DNA from: Nitzschia sp. DOCU1
Taxonomy: Eukaryota; Bacillariophyta; Bacillariophyceae; Bacillariales; Bacillariaceae
NCBI GenBank assembly: GCA_951394045.1
Contig: OX595985.1
Coordinates: 4,154,001 to 4,218,000 of the forward strand
Direction: 5' to 3'
Length of the DNA: 64,000 bases
Shown: piece after piece, positions 1 through 9,053 of the stretch
Layout of the letters: every line of letters begins with the position of its first letter
How positions within the stretch are numbered: position 1 is the first letter of the stretch
Notes under the pieces: model-generated
The model's database searches: none
What the model saw: the letters and a program-made list of their open reading frames with translations, nothing else
Told to the model about the DNA's origin: nothing
Program-made: the position numbers and the translations under genes

Positions 1-716
1 TTGGAATGTCTTGATAATAACTTTGATGATGCAGCTGGTGTTGATCGCGTACCCGTGTTCTCCGGCATCTTGAGGTCCTGAATGATTTGATCGATCAAAT
101 GAGGTTGAGTCAAATGAATCGATCCATCTGGTTTCCTGTCGATGTTGACGCCTAGAAAGTCTTGGATGTCGCCTTCGATCGTGATGTTGAGTTTGGCACG
201 CTTGATGTCCTCTATCGCCTTGTTCACCTCGTCCAGGTCGGGACCAGCGAGGATCGAGTCGTCGGTGTAAAGCACGTACATCACGTTGCCGCGATAGAAC
301 ACGCACTCGTCGACTTCGGATCGTTTGAATCCCACCTTGTTGATGAGAATGTCCGAAAGGTACTTATACCAGACACGACTTGATTGCTTTTGGCCATAGA
401 CGTTCCTATGCAGTCGCAATACGTAGTCCTTGGTGTTCCCTTCTCGAATACTGAATCCTCGTGGTATCTCCATGTAGATCTCCCTCTCGACGGGCGCTTG
501 GGGAAAGGCCAGCACGTAATCAATTTGCCGCGTGTGCCAATTGTGGAGCGCAGAAAGTATCAATAAGGTCCTAATGGAATTCCAGCTTGCGACAGGGGCA
601 TATGTTTGGTCATAATGCTGTCCGTACTTCATCCGTGAACCATCGATGTTGAGTCGTGCCTTGTACTTCTTGATTTGTCTCGTTCGAATGTCACGCTTGC
701 GCTTCATTTGCCACAC
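1..716 (-). pseudogene. Copia A reverse transcriptase fragment
   Basis: The minus strand encodes the core of a Ty1/copia reverse transcriptase: the region after KARLNIDGSRMKYGQHYDQT, then IDYVLAFPQAPVER, then YVLYTDDSILAG with the catalytic Y-x-D-D box at about 260-290. It continues to DFLGVNID at the left edge, so the C-terminal RT and RNase H lie outside the window. It would follow directly on the coding sequence that resumes at 5441. It is close to copia F RT. It is separated from its own upstream part by the 4.7-kb LINE, so it cannot be translated as part of the original polyprotein. Confidence 0.85.
697..716. repeat. Left target-site duplication of LINE L
   Basis: TTGCGCTTCATTTGCCACAC is repeated perfectly at 5421-5440. 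The bases before and after differ, so the duplication is exactly 20 bp. This length is typical of target-primed reverse transcription, not of LTR elements (4-6 bp). Confidence 0.92.
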
Positions 717-838
717 AAGAGCAGCCGTCAGCCGTCAGCAGCACCGCGAAAAAATTAGCAGTGCAAAATTCTGGCCGCCCCGGCGCGCCGCAGTAATAGA
801 ATTACATCAAACCTAAACAACCCAAAAACCCTTTCACC

Positions 839-3517
839 ATGACCGTGAAACGAACAACTTCCGCCAGTACCGGCATAGCTGCCTTGTCTCCGAACACCCG
901 CAGCATGCAGAAACCCCGCGCCGAAGATGAGGATGCCGAAATGGAGCTTGAAGACGACCAAGAAGCCCGCCGTCTCTTTGCCGACGCCTCGGACCCCCCG
1001 GACGACCGTAGCACCACCGTTGATCCGGTAGTGGTCGGCGACTCGGCCTTTTGGCAAAGAAAGATTAACCCTCCCACTTCCCTTTGGCGTGCCCATGCCC
1101 CGGATGCACCCTCAAGCTTCACTTCCTCGTCCCAGGTTTTTGCGGACGATCCTGAGACAGGCAAAGACTCGTGGCACGAGATGGCGCAAGGTGCAAAACG
1201 CCTTGCTGGGATCAACGTGGGCACGGAGCAACTTACCGTCAAGCACTTCCAGGACATCTTCGCCAACGCCTTTGATTCAGAACATGATCTCTTTATGACA
1301 GAAGACGGGTCAAACATGCGCCAACTAGCCCTAAAATTGGCCAATTCCGATCCAAAACGGTTTTTTGACGCGGATGTCTATTGGTTCGGGGTCTGCCTAC
1401 GAGCTGCCGATGTCACTCATTCCTGGATGGCTGCCCACCTTCTTCTGGGTGCCCCATGGAAAGATCGCGAGTACTTCCACTTCCCCGGGATCTCGAGTCC
1501 AGTACACACTTCCCAGGCGGGTAGCAGCCTCCAGTCAGCCCTTAAAACCAAAAAAGGGCCCAAAACGGGCCGAGTGAACACTACGTTTGCCGACACCGTG
1601 AAAAAGGCGTCGAAACCCCCCCCCGAGATGCCCGTCGAGGACTCAGATCTGAAGCCGGCTGCCAAGACGGCCTCTAAAAAACCGGTACTTGTCAACCCCT
1701 ACAGTATCGTGAAGAAACCCTCCGTCCGTCCCACGGTCTCGGAAACAAACATCCCAAACAAGTATCAACGCAAGCATCAGCTTTTTATGAAGTTCGTCCT
1801 ACCACCTCTAGAAAAAGAGTCCGTCCAAGACCTCCAAGCCGAAGCTGGCAATCACGTCGCGAAGATTGTCGAAGCTCTGTGGAAAGTTGACAATTCGGCT
1901 ATGATTCTTCCCTGGGATCCGAAGTACCCGGTTAGTCGTTCTCTGCGTCGCCATGGTGGCCCCCCGCCTAAGAATCGCTCGCAGTTTCAGATTTATTTCC
2001 AGAATGGCATCTGGACATCCACTGGTCGCACTCCCTACGCGCGCTGTGTTGTTGCCTTTGACGGCGACCCGGCCAATTTCGAAAGCGAGGAGTTTCATCA
2101 ACTCCTCCGCTCGATCATGGCCTCTGCTCGTATCGAACCAGTTCAGGCTAGGGACGTCACCGAAGCCGGCTGGTTGCTGGGAACCCACCAAGAAATTTTC
2201 CGCGAGGACTCCTTCATGGCGGCCCACCGCCTCGTCCCCGGCCTTGAAAAAATTTCCTTGGAATTTCGAGTCCAAGATGTGATTCGTCGGGCTAAGAACT
2301 CCGATAGCTGGAAAAATCGCGGGTTGAACAAAGCTGTCCACGTATTTTGTGCGGATAGCGACGTCGTGCTGGTGCGTTCGACCCTGCAAAGGCTTTATTC
2401 ATCCGCTTCCAATGGTCATAACACCCCACTGGGAATTCGTGCCAAATTTATTCCCAACGTCTACGACAACCGCTTCGTCAAGACCCCTGCCATCGGTCGT
2501 GCCGCGGAACGGGCCACAATCAAACAACGCCAATTCCTGGAGCGGTCCATGACCTCCAGGGTCAATGGCTGCCTTGGACTGGATCGAACTCTTCCGGATG
2601 GCACTGTGACTTGCCGCGACGCCCTCATGGCGATTCGCTCTGTCCAATTCCCTGAGCTGAATCTGTTCCTGGGTGTCGAGGAGGCCGAGGACAGCTCCGA
2701 TCTTATTTTTGCGTATCATGAGAACGTGGCTCACGAGGCAGGGTATGCCCTCACCTCCCTTCCAGTAATCCTGACAGCCCACTTGGGGGAGGGTGCATGG
2801 GACTGGTTTGAACCGGGATCGAAGCTCCGCTACGACGACTACGCGTGGTGCCCGATTCGAGGCGTGGTCGAAAAAGCGGCGCTGGGAATGTCTGTGGAAG
2901 AGTATTTTGCGACCGGTCTCGACTCCGATGACGAATTCGACTCGGATGAAGACGAAGCCCAACGGGTGCAGGTGGAGCCTATTCTGCTGAACTTCAGCAT
3001 CGATTTGCTGGCTACTGGGAACGGGAATTTCAATGACAGTGACTCCATCGCCACCAAGCGCCTCCAGCAACGACTTATTACGCCTGCCGAATCCCCCACG
3101 GACGCTAGGACGCCCATGGTCCCACCAGCTGCCATTGCTCCCATGCCATCAACCATTTCGGTATCAGAACAATCTGACCCGTCTGATTTGATGTCCACTA
3201 CCGATTCCCTGCTAGCCAACCCGGCGGCCCGAGCGGCTATCCTCGCAAGCCTTGGTCTGCCCCCTGACTACCAGCCTGCGCCTGTGACTAGGACCTCGAT
3301 TCCCCCGACGTCCCTAGTTGCTGAGTTCGACAGTCAGATGTCGATTTCCACTAATCCATCGTTCCAGGCCCTCCTGGCAGCAGCGGACCAGGAAAATGCT
3401 TCCCCATCCGACCTTTTGGCACTCCAAGGAACTGCCAACCCCCCTACTCTGGACCCTCCCCCAGCTGACGAGGCCATCGAAGCCCAATCCACAGCACAGG
3501 GGAGAGCCAATGGGTAG
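839..3517 (+). CDS. LINE L ORF1 protein (892 aa, unrecognised)
   Basis: First ORF of the LINE, 892 residues, starting at the first ATG after the leader. I do not recognise a named domain. The N-terminal 60 residues are acidic and charged. Residues about 225-300 are rich in K and P with repeated KKP/KKA motifs, a likely nucleic-acid-binding linker. Residues about 310-680 look globular, with two segments of alternating hydrophobic strands that could be RRM-like folds, as in many LINE ORF1 proteins; this is inference. The C-terminal 180 residues are low-complexity, with an acidic run (DSDDEFDSDEDE) followed by P/S/T-rich sequence. By analogy it would bind element RNA. No zinc knuckle is visible. 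Confidence 0.72.
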   Translation: MTVKRTTSASTGIAALSPNTRSMQKPRAEDEDAEMELEDDQEARRLFADASDPPDDRSTTVDPVVVGDSAFWQRKINPPTSLWRAHAPDAPSSFTSSSQVFADDPETGKDSWHEMAQGAKRLAGINVGTEQLTVKHFQDIFANAFDSEHDLFMTEDGSNMRQLALKLANSDPKRFFDADVYWFGVCLRAADVTHSWMAAHLLLGAPWKDREYFHFPGISSPVHTSQAGSSLQSALKTKKGPKTGRVNTTFADTVKKASKPPPEMPVEDSDLKPAAKTASKKPVLVNPYSIVKKPSVRPTVSETNIPNKYQRKHQLFMKFVLPPLEKESVQDLQAEAGNHVAKIVEALWKVDNSAMILPWDPKYPVSRSLRRHGGPPPKNRSQFQIYFQNGIWTSTGRTPYARCVVAFDGDPANFESEEFHQLLRSIMASARIEPVQARDVTEAGWLLGTHQEIFREDSFMAAHRLVPGLEKISLEFRVQDVIRRAKNSDSWKNRGLNKAVHVFCADSDVVLVRSTLQRLYSSASNGHNTPLGIRAKFIPNVYDNRFVKTPAIGRAAERATIKQRQFLERSMTSRVNGCLGLDRTLPDGTVTCRDALMAIRSVQFPELNLFLGVEEAEDSSDLIFAYHENVAHEAGYALTSLPVILTAHLGEGAWDWFEPGSKLRYDDYAWCPIRGVVEKAALGMSVEEYFATGLDSDDEFDSDEDEAQRVQVEPILLNFSIDLLATGNGNFNDSDSIATKRLQQRLITPAESPTDARTPMVPPAAIAPMPSTISVSEQSDPSDLMSTTDSLLANPAARAAILASLGLPPDYQPAPVTRTSIPPTSLVAEFDSQMSISTNPSFQALLAAADQENASPSDLLALQGTANPPTLDPPPADEAIEAQSTAQGRANG

Positions 3518-5255
3518 TCTATTGGATGCCTCGATCGCCAATTGGCGGAGGCTTTGGGATCGAGGAAAAGTCGGGGAACACGGGGACTCTCAATTACATG
3601 TTACATCCACGAAAAAATCCATACTGTCCAACAAACTCAAGCCGGAAAAATTACGACGATCTAAACGACAGACACTGCATCAGTATAATCTATTTAGGCG
3701 AAACATCGAACAAGAAGACATGGAACCATTTGGGGATATAATGGAATCCAAACCGGATGGCTCCATTCGCCTGCTCTACCAAAATATCTCGAATCTACCA
3801 TTGGATAAGCGGATCTACAAGTCCAGGCAGCTGATCGATATGCTCGTTCACCGAGACATTGATATCATGGGAATGAGTGAGGTGGGTCTATGCTGGACCT
3901 ACGTTCCGTCCCATGATCAGTGGTTTGAGCGTATTATGGGTAAACTTCGCTCTGCCTCCTCTGTCTTGGCGTGGAACAAGGTAGATACGGCTCCAACAGG
4001 CGTGTACCAAACTGGCGGGGTGGGAATGGTGGCTACGGACGATACTTCGCATCGCGTCATTGATCGTGGCCGGGACCCTTCGGGCATGGGCCGTTGGTGT
4101 TGGTTCCTTCTTGAAGGACAACAACACCATCGCCTTCGTGTTGTCTCCGCCTATCGGCCCTGTGTCTCCGATGGCCCCGAATCCGTTTATCAACAACATC
4201 TACGCGTCTTGGATAGTCTGGCCAAAGCTCATCTCAATCGCATCCTGGCCCACCACTGGCGTCCGACACCACTGACTGTCAACCCGGGCTGGGCACTTTT
4301 GGTTGACGGAAAACCTGTTTCCCGGTTGGCCAGGCGGGAATTATATGAACATATTTGGGCTGGCACCACCAAGGCATATTGGGCATCGAAATTTCATTGG
4401 CCACCTTCCGCTATTCCCAATATCCGATGGGATCTCCTTGGCGAGGCATTTGGGTCGCTTCCTTTTGCGGACCAACGTCGGACAGTCAAGCTAGCCTCTG
4501 GGCATCTGGGGGTAGGTCGCCAGCTCCTCCGGCGAAAAGGGCAAACACACTCCAACTGCCCGCGCTGCGACGCCCCCGATGAAGACTCCACCCATGTCCT
4601 TCTCTGCTCTGACCCACGCGCCTCTGCCACATGGGCCACCGCTCTACAGTCACTTCAGGCCCATCTGCAATCTCTTCAGACGGACCCAGCCCTGATTGAA
4701 TTGCTTCTTACAAATCTTGGCAGTTGGCATTCGGGTCGCCCTCGGCGCTCACCCCAAAACACCCAACTGCGACGCATCTGGCAGCAGCAAGAGCTTATCG
4801 GATGGCACGCACTGATCTACGGCTTTCTTGGCTCTAGTTGGCTGTCTGCTCAGAAAGCCTATTTTAAGCGGATGAGTTCAAGACGGTCGGAACGTCGCTG
4901 GCTGTCGGAAGTTATTAAGAAATTACAGGGTATCAGCTGGGACATGTGGCGTCACCGGAACGGGGTGCTCCACCACTCCGTCACTCCGGCACAGCGCCGC
5001 CATGGCGAGGTGGTCAACACGGATATCCACGCGCAATTCGCCCTCGGGGCCGCTACATTGCGACCGAGCGACCGGCATTGGCTGCAACGTCGCCCTGTGG
5101 ATACGGTGCTGGCATATCCTCTTCTCCGGCGTGAACAATGGTTGGAATCTCTTCGGCGGGCACGGGAACGTTTTCAGATGGAAAAGGATGCCCGTTGGCA
5201 GGCCCTGGCCTCCCAGCGGGCGCTCATGGCTAATTGGCTAACTGAAGTTTCGTAA
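3510..5255 (+). CDS. LINE L ORF2: partial APE endonuclease fused to zf-RVT-like C-terminus, RT deleted
   Basis: The frame is open from 3318, but the likely start is the ATG at 3510 inside ATGGGTAG, which overlaps the ORF1 TAG; this gives 581 residues. Residues about 85-225 match the first half of an APE-type endonuclease: YQNISNLP (Asn box), MSEVGL with the catalytic-type Glu near 124, and SAYRPC near 212. The later GDxN and SDH boxes and the whole reverse transcriptase are missing. From about residue 235 the protein is the C-terminal region of such ORF2 proteins, with a zinc-binding motif of zf-RVT type, CPRC then HVLLC (C350, C353, H362, C366). The frame stays open across the deletion. Full-length LINE ORF2 proteins are about twice as long. 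Confidence 0.8.
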   Translation: MGSLLDASIANWRRLWDRGKVGEHGDSQLHVTSTKKSILSNKLKPEKLRRSKRQTLHQYNLFRRNIEQEDMEPFGDIMESKPDGSIRLLYQNISNLPLDKRIYKSRQLIDMLVHRDIDIMGMSEVGLCWTYVPSHDQWFERIMGKLRSASSVLAWNKVDTAPTGVYQTGGVGMVATDDTSHRVIDRGRDPSGMGRWCWFLLEGQQHHRLRVVSAYRPCVSDGPESVYQQHLRVLDSLAKAHLNRILAHHWRPTPLTVNPGWALLVDGKPVSRLARRELYEHIWAGTTKAYWASKFHWPPSAIPNIRWDLLGEAFGSLPFADQRRTVKLASGHLGVGRQLLRRKGQTHSNCPRCDAPDEDSTHVLLCSDPRASATWATALQSLQAHLQSLQTDPALIELLLTNLGSWHSGRPRRSPQNTQLRRIWQQQELIGWHALIYGFLGSSWLSAQKAYFKRMSSRRSERRWLSEVIKKLQGISWDMWRHRNGVLHHSVTPAQRRHGEVVNTDIHAQFALGAATLRPSDRHWLQRRPVDTVLAYPLLRREQWLESLRRARERFQMEKDARWQALASQRALMANWLTEVS

Positions 5256-5420
5256 ACTTCGTGGGGTTTTTTGGTGTATTGCTGCATATCATTCATTTGG
5301 GGTACATGTCCGACGTTCGACGGCTGGTGGTGACAAACTACCTGACCGCGGCGTCATTAAAGCCTTTTCAGGCATACAGGTTGTAGTAACCGGTATAATC
5401 TTTTGAGTTGTTTGGTTTGT
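5256..5420 (+). other. LINE L 3' UTR
   Basis: 165 bases from the ORF2 stop to the right target duplication. It holds no ORF of note and ends in a T/G-rich tract that may act as the 3' recognition tail in place of poly(A). Confidence 0.6.
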
Positions 5421-5440
5421 TTGCGCTTCATTTGCCACAC
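5421..5440. repeat. Right target-site duplication of LINE L
   Basis: Perfect 20-bp copy of 697-716. Copia A coding sequence (minus strand, VLPAVWQMKRK) resumes immediately to its right. Confidence 0.92.
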
Positions 5441-8403
5441 GGCAGGAAGTACTGGTACTCCCTCTCGAACTTCCGATCTATGAATGACCGTGAAGTTTCC
5501 ATTTTGTAGTTGATCGTCCCATTCCTTCTGCATCGCTTTCTTGAACTGCGCCGCATCCGGTTCCTTCATCGCCTGGTGGTGGTACATGGTATCCGGATCC
5601 GCCGTCGCCTTGAAAACTTGGAGTGGGTCTAGTTCCGGCGATCCTGCGTAGTTAGGAAACATCGCCTGTAGAACAAATATTTCGCCTTCTATATCCCCTG
5701 CAGTGGCTTTGGATAGTTCAGCCATCATCACTTCGATGATCTGCGTCGGAGTAGTCTGCTGGGTCCCGTCGGCTCGGGATTTGTCTGCTGGTCGTTCGTT
5801 GTCCGACGTCGCGTTCGGTTTGTTGTCCGTCGTCGTTCATTCCTGCTGACGGCCAGACTGATCTGGTCTTTTAGAGTCTTCTTGTGTCGCCAAGTGACTA
5901 TCATTGGCATGTACTCGAGTATTCCCTGCCTCTTCGTTCGTGGCAGGGACTTCAGCTTCACTAGCTGGATCCGACGTCTTACGCCTCTTAGCTGGTCTCG
6001 AAGTAGTCGAGTCTCCTTTAGCTAGGGCTCCCTCTGGCTCTTGTAGTACCTCGTTTCTCCTGAATATAGACTCTGATGAAGGGCGTTTCTTCTTTGCTGA
6101 TGACGCCGTCTTCTTCGTTGCAAGGAAACCGGCCTTCTGTTGCCAGGTGGTGTGGAACTCGTCTTCCCTCACTGTTCGAAAGCTTGGGTCGAATGCCACG
6201 TGGAATTGCGGCGATACCAGTCCTGTCATTCGATCCAGTACCAGTGCCACATTCCTTCCATGGTATGGTGACCTACCGAGGTATATACCTACCTTCGATC
6301 GGTACTCCCACTTATGGTGTATTCCTCTTCCTGTCTGGAGAGCGTTCTCCAACACATAGACCGGACATCCGAATGGCATCCAGTGTTTAGTGTTGGTCTG
6401 GACTGATGACCCTGAGAATAATTGCAGTGGGGATAGCCCGTCCTTGCGCTTTAAGTTGGGCGTCTCATTAATGGCTTCGCAGGACATTCGTAGCGCGTAG
6501 GGCCATAAGTTCACCGTTGCCTGCGTTCTCCATCATCTGTCCATATGTATGAGCTGCGACCTTGTTAGGTCTTGCAGCGACCGTATGCGTCTTTCCGCCA
6601 GTCCGTTCGAATGGTGTGCGTTGACTCCCGCAAATGTGAGCGTCTGCCGATTTGCTCGGCATTCATCTACCCATTTATTGGCTCGGAAGATTCCGTTGTC
6701 CGCGTGGTATGCCAACACCTTAACTCCGAATTGGCTCACATATGCTTCAAACGCCTTCTTACCGGCTATTGTTTCATCCGCGTCGGCCGTCTTCTGTAAG
6801 TAAACATAGGACAGTCCTGAGTATTGATCGACATAAACCGTTGCATAACGGTATCGCTTTGTTGTCAGTTTTCCAGTCATTTGCGCAATGAGTCCAGGTG
6901 TCGGCGAGACGAGCTGGTCGACTGATATGACTTGTCCTGGTGCAGTCGCATTATTCGTAGAAGTCCAATCTCGCCTTCGCTTCGAGCGCCACTGTCGTCT
7001 TGTAGCTTTGGCGAATAGACACGCACTGCATGCTGGTACTTGACATTCAGCTAGTCGTCTTGGGATGATATTTTGCTTAGCCATGTTCTGAAGTTTCGCG
7101 AAGCTGACGTGGCCAAAGCGGTGGTGGTATCGTAGTAACTCAGAGGCCGCTGTTGTAGGCTGCCGATCCTCCTCCTCGATTACCACTGGTGGTTTGGTAT
7201 CAGATCGCGTAGGTCCATTCAAATTGAAATTCGTCGTAGTTGGAGCTTCGGCATCGTCCTGTGCCTCCTCCTGAGCGCGTCGCCGTCCGATTGGTAGTCC
7301 AGTTAGTCGTGACCAAAAGGTCGGTTTGCATTTGACCGTCGTCCGGTCGGGGGATTCGGTGACGTCAATGTCGTCGTCTTCGTCGTCGCTGACGACTTGC
7401 GTGTCGCATGCGCGGATTGGTGACTCAATCGATTCGTTGTAGTCAATCCTGCACTCCTGGCAGAATAGCGCGAACTTGTTGAACCCTGGTGCCATGTAGA
7501 AGGTGGCACAGTTATCTCGCTCGCTAATTATGACGTCGAGTTGGTTTGCGCCATTGTTCCAGAAGAGAGTAGATTTGGTTGCCGTAGTAGTCTCGCCTGT
7601 ACCCGCTGCATGCTTGATCCTGGAACCCAGTTGCGTTCGCGCCCAGTGCTGAGGGCTGAGTAGTCGAACGTGTCCTTTAGGGACATAGTAGGAATTCGGA
7701 ATCCGGAATTTGTGAATTTGTCCATCGTTGTCGTACCAATGCCAAACTATGGTTCCTTGGTACACTTCGTAGGTATTCTGTCCCCCGAATCCTTTGATCA
7801 CACGGTTGACCTTTCGAAGTGGTCCATCGAAGTCGTTGATGTCGTGCGATATGCACGCACTGCACCGATTGTCGATTCCTATCGATCTTGATTCGGCATC
7901 GGTATCGAAGTGCGCCACGTTCACTCGAATCCTTTCTCCCTCTGAATTCGTCTTCGTATCAGAGAGAACCTGTTCGACACATAGTTGTCTTGATCCATGC
8001 CATGGAGGTGGTCGGCACCACCATCGCGTCTTGTCGTTAGTAGTCGGTGTCCCTTCCCTTAGTAAGGTAGCTACCTTGATCGCCTGTTGATGCCACCTCC
8101 TCCTAGCACATCTTGCTTGTACTCATGCCAAGTCGTTTCCCATGGAGTCCATCGCTGACTCCACTGAGTGAGCATAGCTATGAGCAGAACTTGCATCGCC
8201 CGTAGGCGACTCCACCTTCTTGCCTTCGGTATGTAGGTATGTGCATACCCATGCCTCGGGCTTGTCGTCGCGTCTTGCATCGTCGGGGTTAGGCCCAACA
8301 TGATAACAAATAAGGTCACGAGTATACACAGAATAATCCGTGTTAAATACATTACGTGTACCTTCATGTAGTTCCATGCATTAGAGAGCCCAACCCGTCC
8401 CCG
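5441..8403 (-). pseudogene. Copia A Pol, N-terminal part: hydrophobic leader, protease-like, integrase, start of RT
   Basis: Read from 8403 leftward, in frame after the gag UGA. First come two hydrophobic segments (at the start, RIILCILVTLFVIMLGL, and after about 50 residues, LLIAM). A frame change follows near 8070-8125. Then a protease-like site IGIDNRCSACIS (D-N-R instead of D-S/T-G). Next is the integrase zinc domain (YHHRFGH, then CSAC) and catalytic core D (ISVDQL), D (HADNGIF), E (GLAERRIR). The C-terminal part runs into RT at VWQMKRK. Two in-frame TGA codons interrupt it, at 6533-6535 (between LIHMDR and WRTQATVNLW) and 5837-5839; at the first, copia F has Arg. Copia F is the intact relative. 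Confidence 0.82.
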
Positions 8404-8406
8404 TCA
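8404..8406 (-). promoter_or_regulatory. In-frame UGA-CGG between copia A gag and pol (readthrough candidate)
   Basis: Gag ends in TGA, and the same frame continues CGG GGA CGG GTT GGG CTC for 12 codons before the next ATG (8367). UGA followed by CGG is a known type II leaky stop context. Copia F has TGA CGA GAA CGG GTT GGG CTC at the same place, so the downstream bases are conserved. Confidence 0.65.
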
Positions 8407-8559
8407 GACATCAGCCGACTCGGACATTTCGTCGTCGTCGTAGTCGTAGTCGCTCGTATCGTAACCATCGTCCTTGTAGCCACCTTGCAACTTGGCTCTC
8501 GCCTCGTTGATGGTGATTGCTTTCGGATTGATCCTGGTCTTCTTAGTCGGTTTGTCGCC
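8404..8559 (-). pseudogene. Copia A gag, C-terminal end (cut off by gypsy B1)
   Basis: The minus strand encodes the last 50 or so residues of A Gag, beginning GDKPTKKTRINPKA and ending in an acidic, Tyr/Asp-rich tail (YDTSDYDYDDDEMSESADV), then TGA at 8404-8406. It joins in frame to 20714 across the CGCC target duplication. The TGA is followed by CGG and an open in-frame Pol. Confidence 0.8.
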
Positions 8560-9016
8560 TGCAGTACACTAGAATACCCCTCTAGATCTAACAAGTAGTT
8601 AGAACGTTAGAATGTTGTAACATTGGAATGTTAGAATGTTCGAACGATGAGTACACACAATGGCCTACGTGTAGTACCAACATACCTCAGATACATACCT
8701 GGCTGACGTCGACTTGGTCGAACGTCTGTGGACGCACGGACGGACGGGCAAGGCCGGCGCGGCTGACAAGCAATGATGACGACAACGGCGAGCGCGGCGA
8801 GCCGTCGACGTCTACTACTGGAATAGAACTTCCAACGGTATCTAGCTATGGACCTTGAAGAGATTCGAGAAGCTAGATCGGTGGGAGTTGTATCCAACGC
8901 ATGTAGGATGCGTTGAGGAAAGACCCTGGTGGTCTAGGAGCGATAGAATCAGCGATAACTTAGATCTCACAATTATTTCCACTACAACTTTTTCATCGTA
9001 CTTTCAGCGTAGTGCA
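8560..9016 (+). repeat. Gypsy B1 5' LTR
   Basis: 457 bp, TG...CA ends. U3 carries an 8-bp-period array (8599-8646). A perfect hairpin CAACGCAT-gtagg-ATGCGTTG lies at 8895-8915. The ATG/stop-bounded frames inside it are not genes. Confidence 0.92.
8599..8646 (+). promoter_or_regulatory. Tandem 8-bp array in gypsy B LTR (TTAGAATG-like, 6 units)
   Basis: Six adjacent octamers: TTAGAACG, TTAGAATG, TTGTAACA, TTGGAATG, TTAGAATG, TTCGAACG. The GAA..TT modules recall heat-shock-type half sites. The position near the start of the LTR (U3) suggests enhancer function; this is inference. The same array occurs at 20292-20339, 26305-26352 and 31452-31499. Confidence 0.6.
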
Positions 9017-9034
9017 CAGTGTTAACACTCCACG
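9017..9034 (+). other. Putative primer-binding site of gypsy B1
   Basis: Directly after the LTR: CAGTGTTAACACTCCACG. Gypsy H has the same AGTGTTAACACTCCACG after its LTR (45059-45075), although the two LTRs differ elsewhere. It holds the perfect palindrome AGTGTTAACACT and does not start with TGG, so the primer tRNA is not obvious. Confidence 0.5.
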
Positions 9035-9053
9035 TTACACGCGTGAGCTAAAG

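Larger units (their letters stand above)
717..5420 (+). mobile_element. LINE L: non-LTR retrotransposon with internal deletion of RT
   Basis: A 4704-bp element flanked by a 20-bp duplication and inserted into copia A pol. It has a 122-bp 5' leader, ORF1 (839-3517), ORF2 (3510-5255) and a 165-bp 3' UTR. The 3' UTR ends in a T/G-rich stretch (ttgagttgtttggtttgt), not poly(A). It has no terminal repeats. ORF2 holds the N-terminal part of an APE-type endonuclease joined in frame to a zinc-binding C-terminal domain; the reverse transcriptase is absent. The copy looks young because both ORFs are open and the duplication is perfect. It must have been mobilised in trans or have lost RT after insertion. 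Confidence 0.85.

Noticed and set aside
8628..8858. 76-codon ORF inside the gypsy B LTR, repeated in all four LTRs
   Set aside because: Conserved only because the LTR is repeated; no start context or homology.
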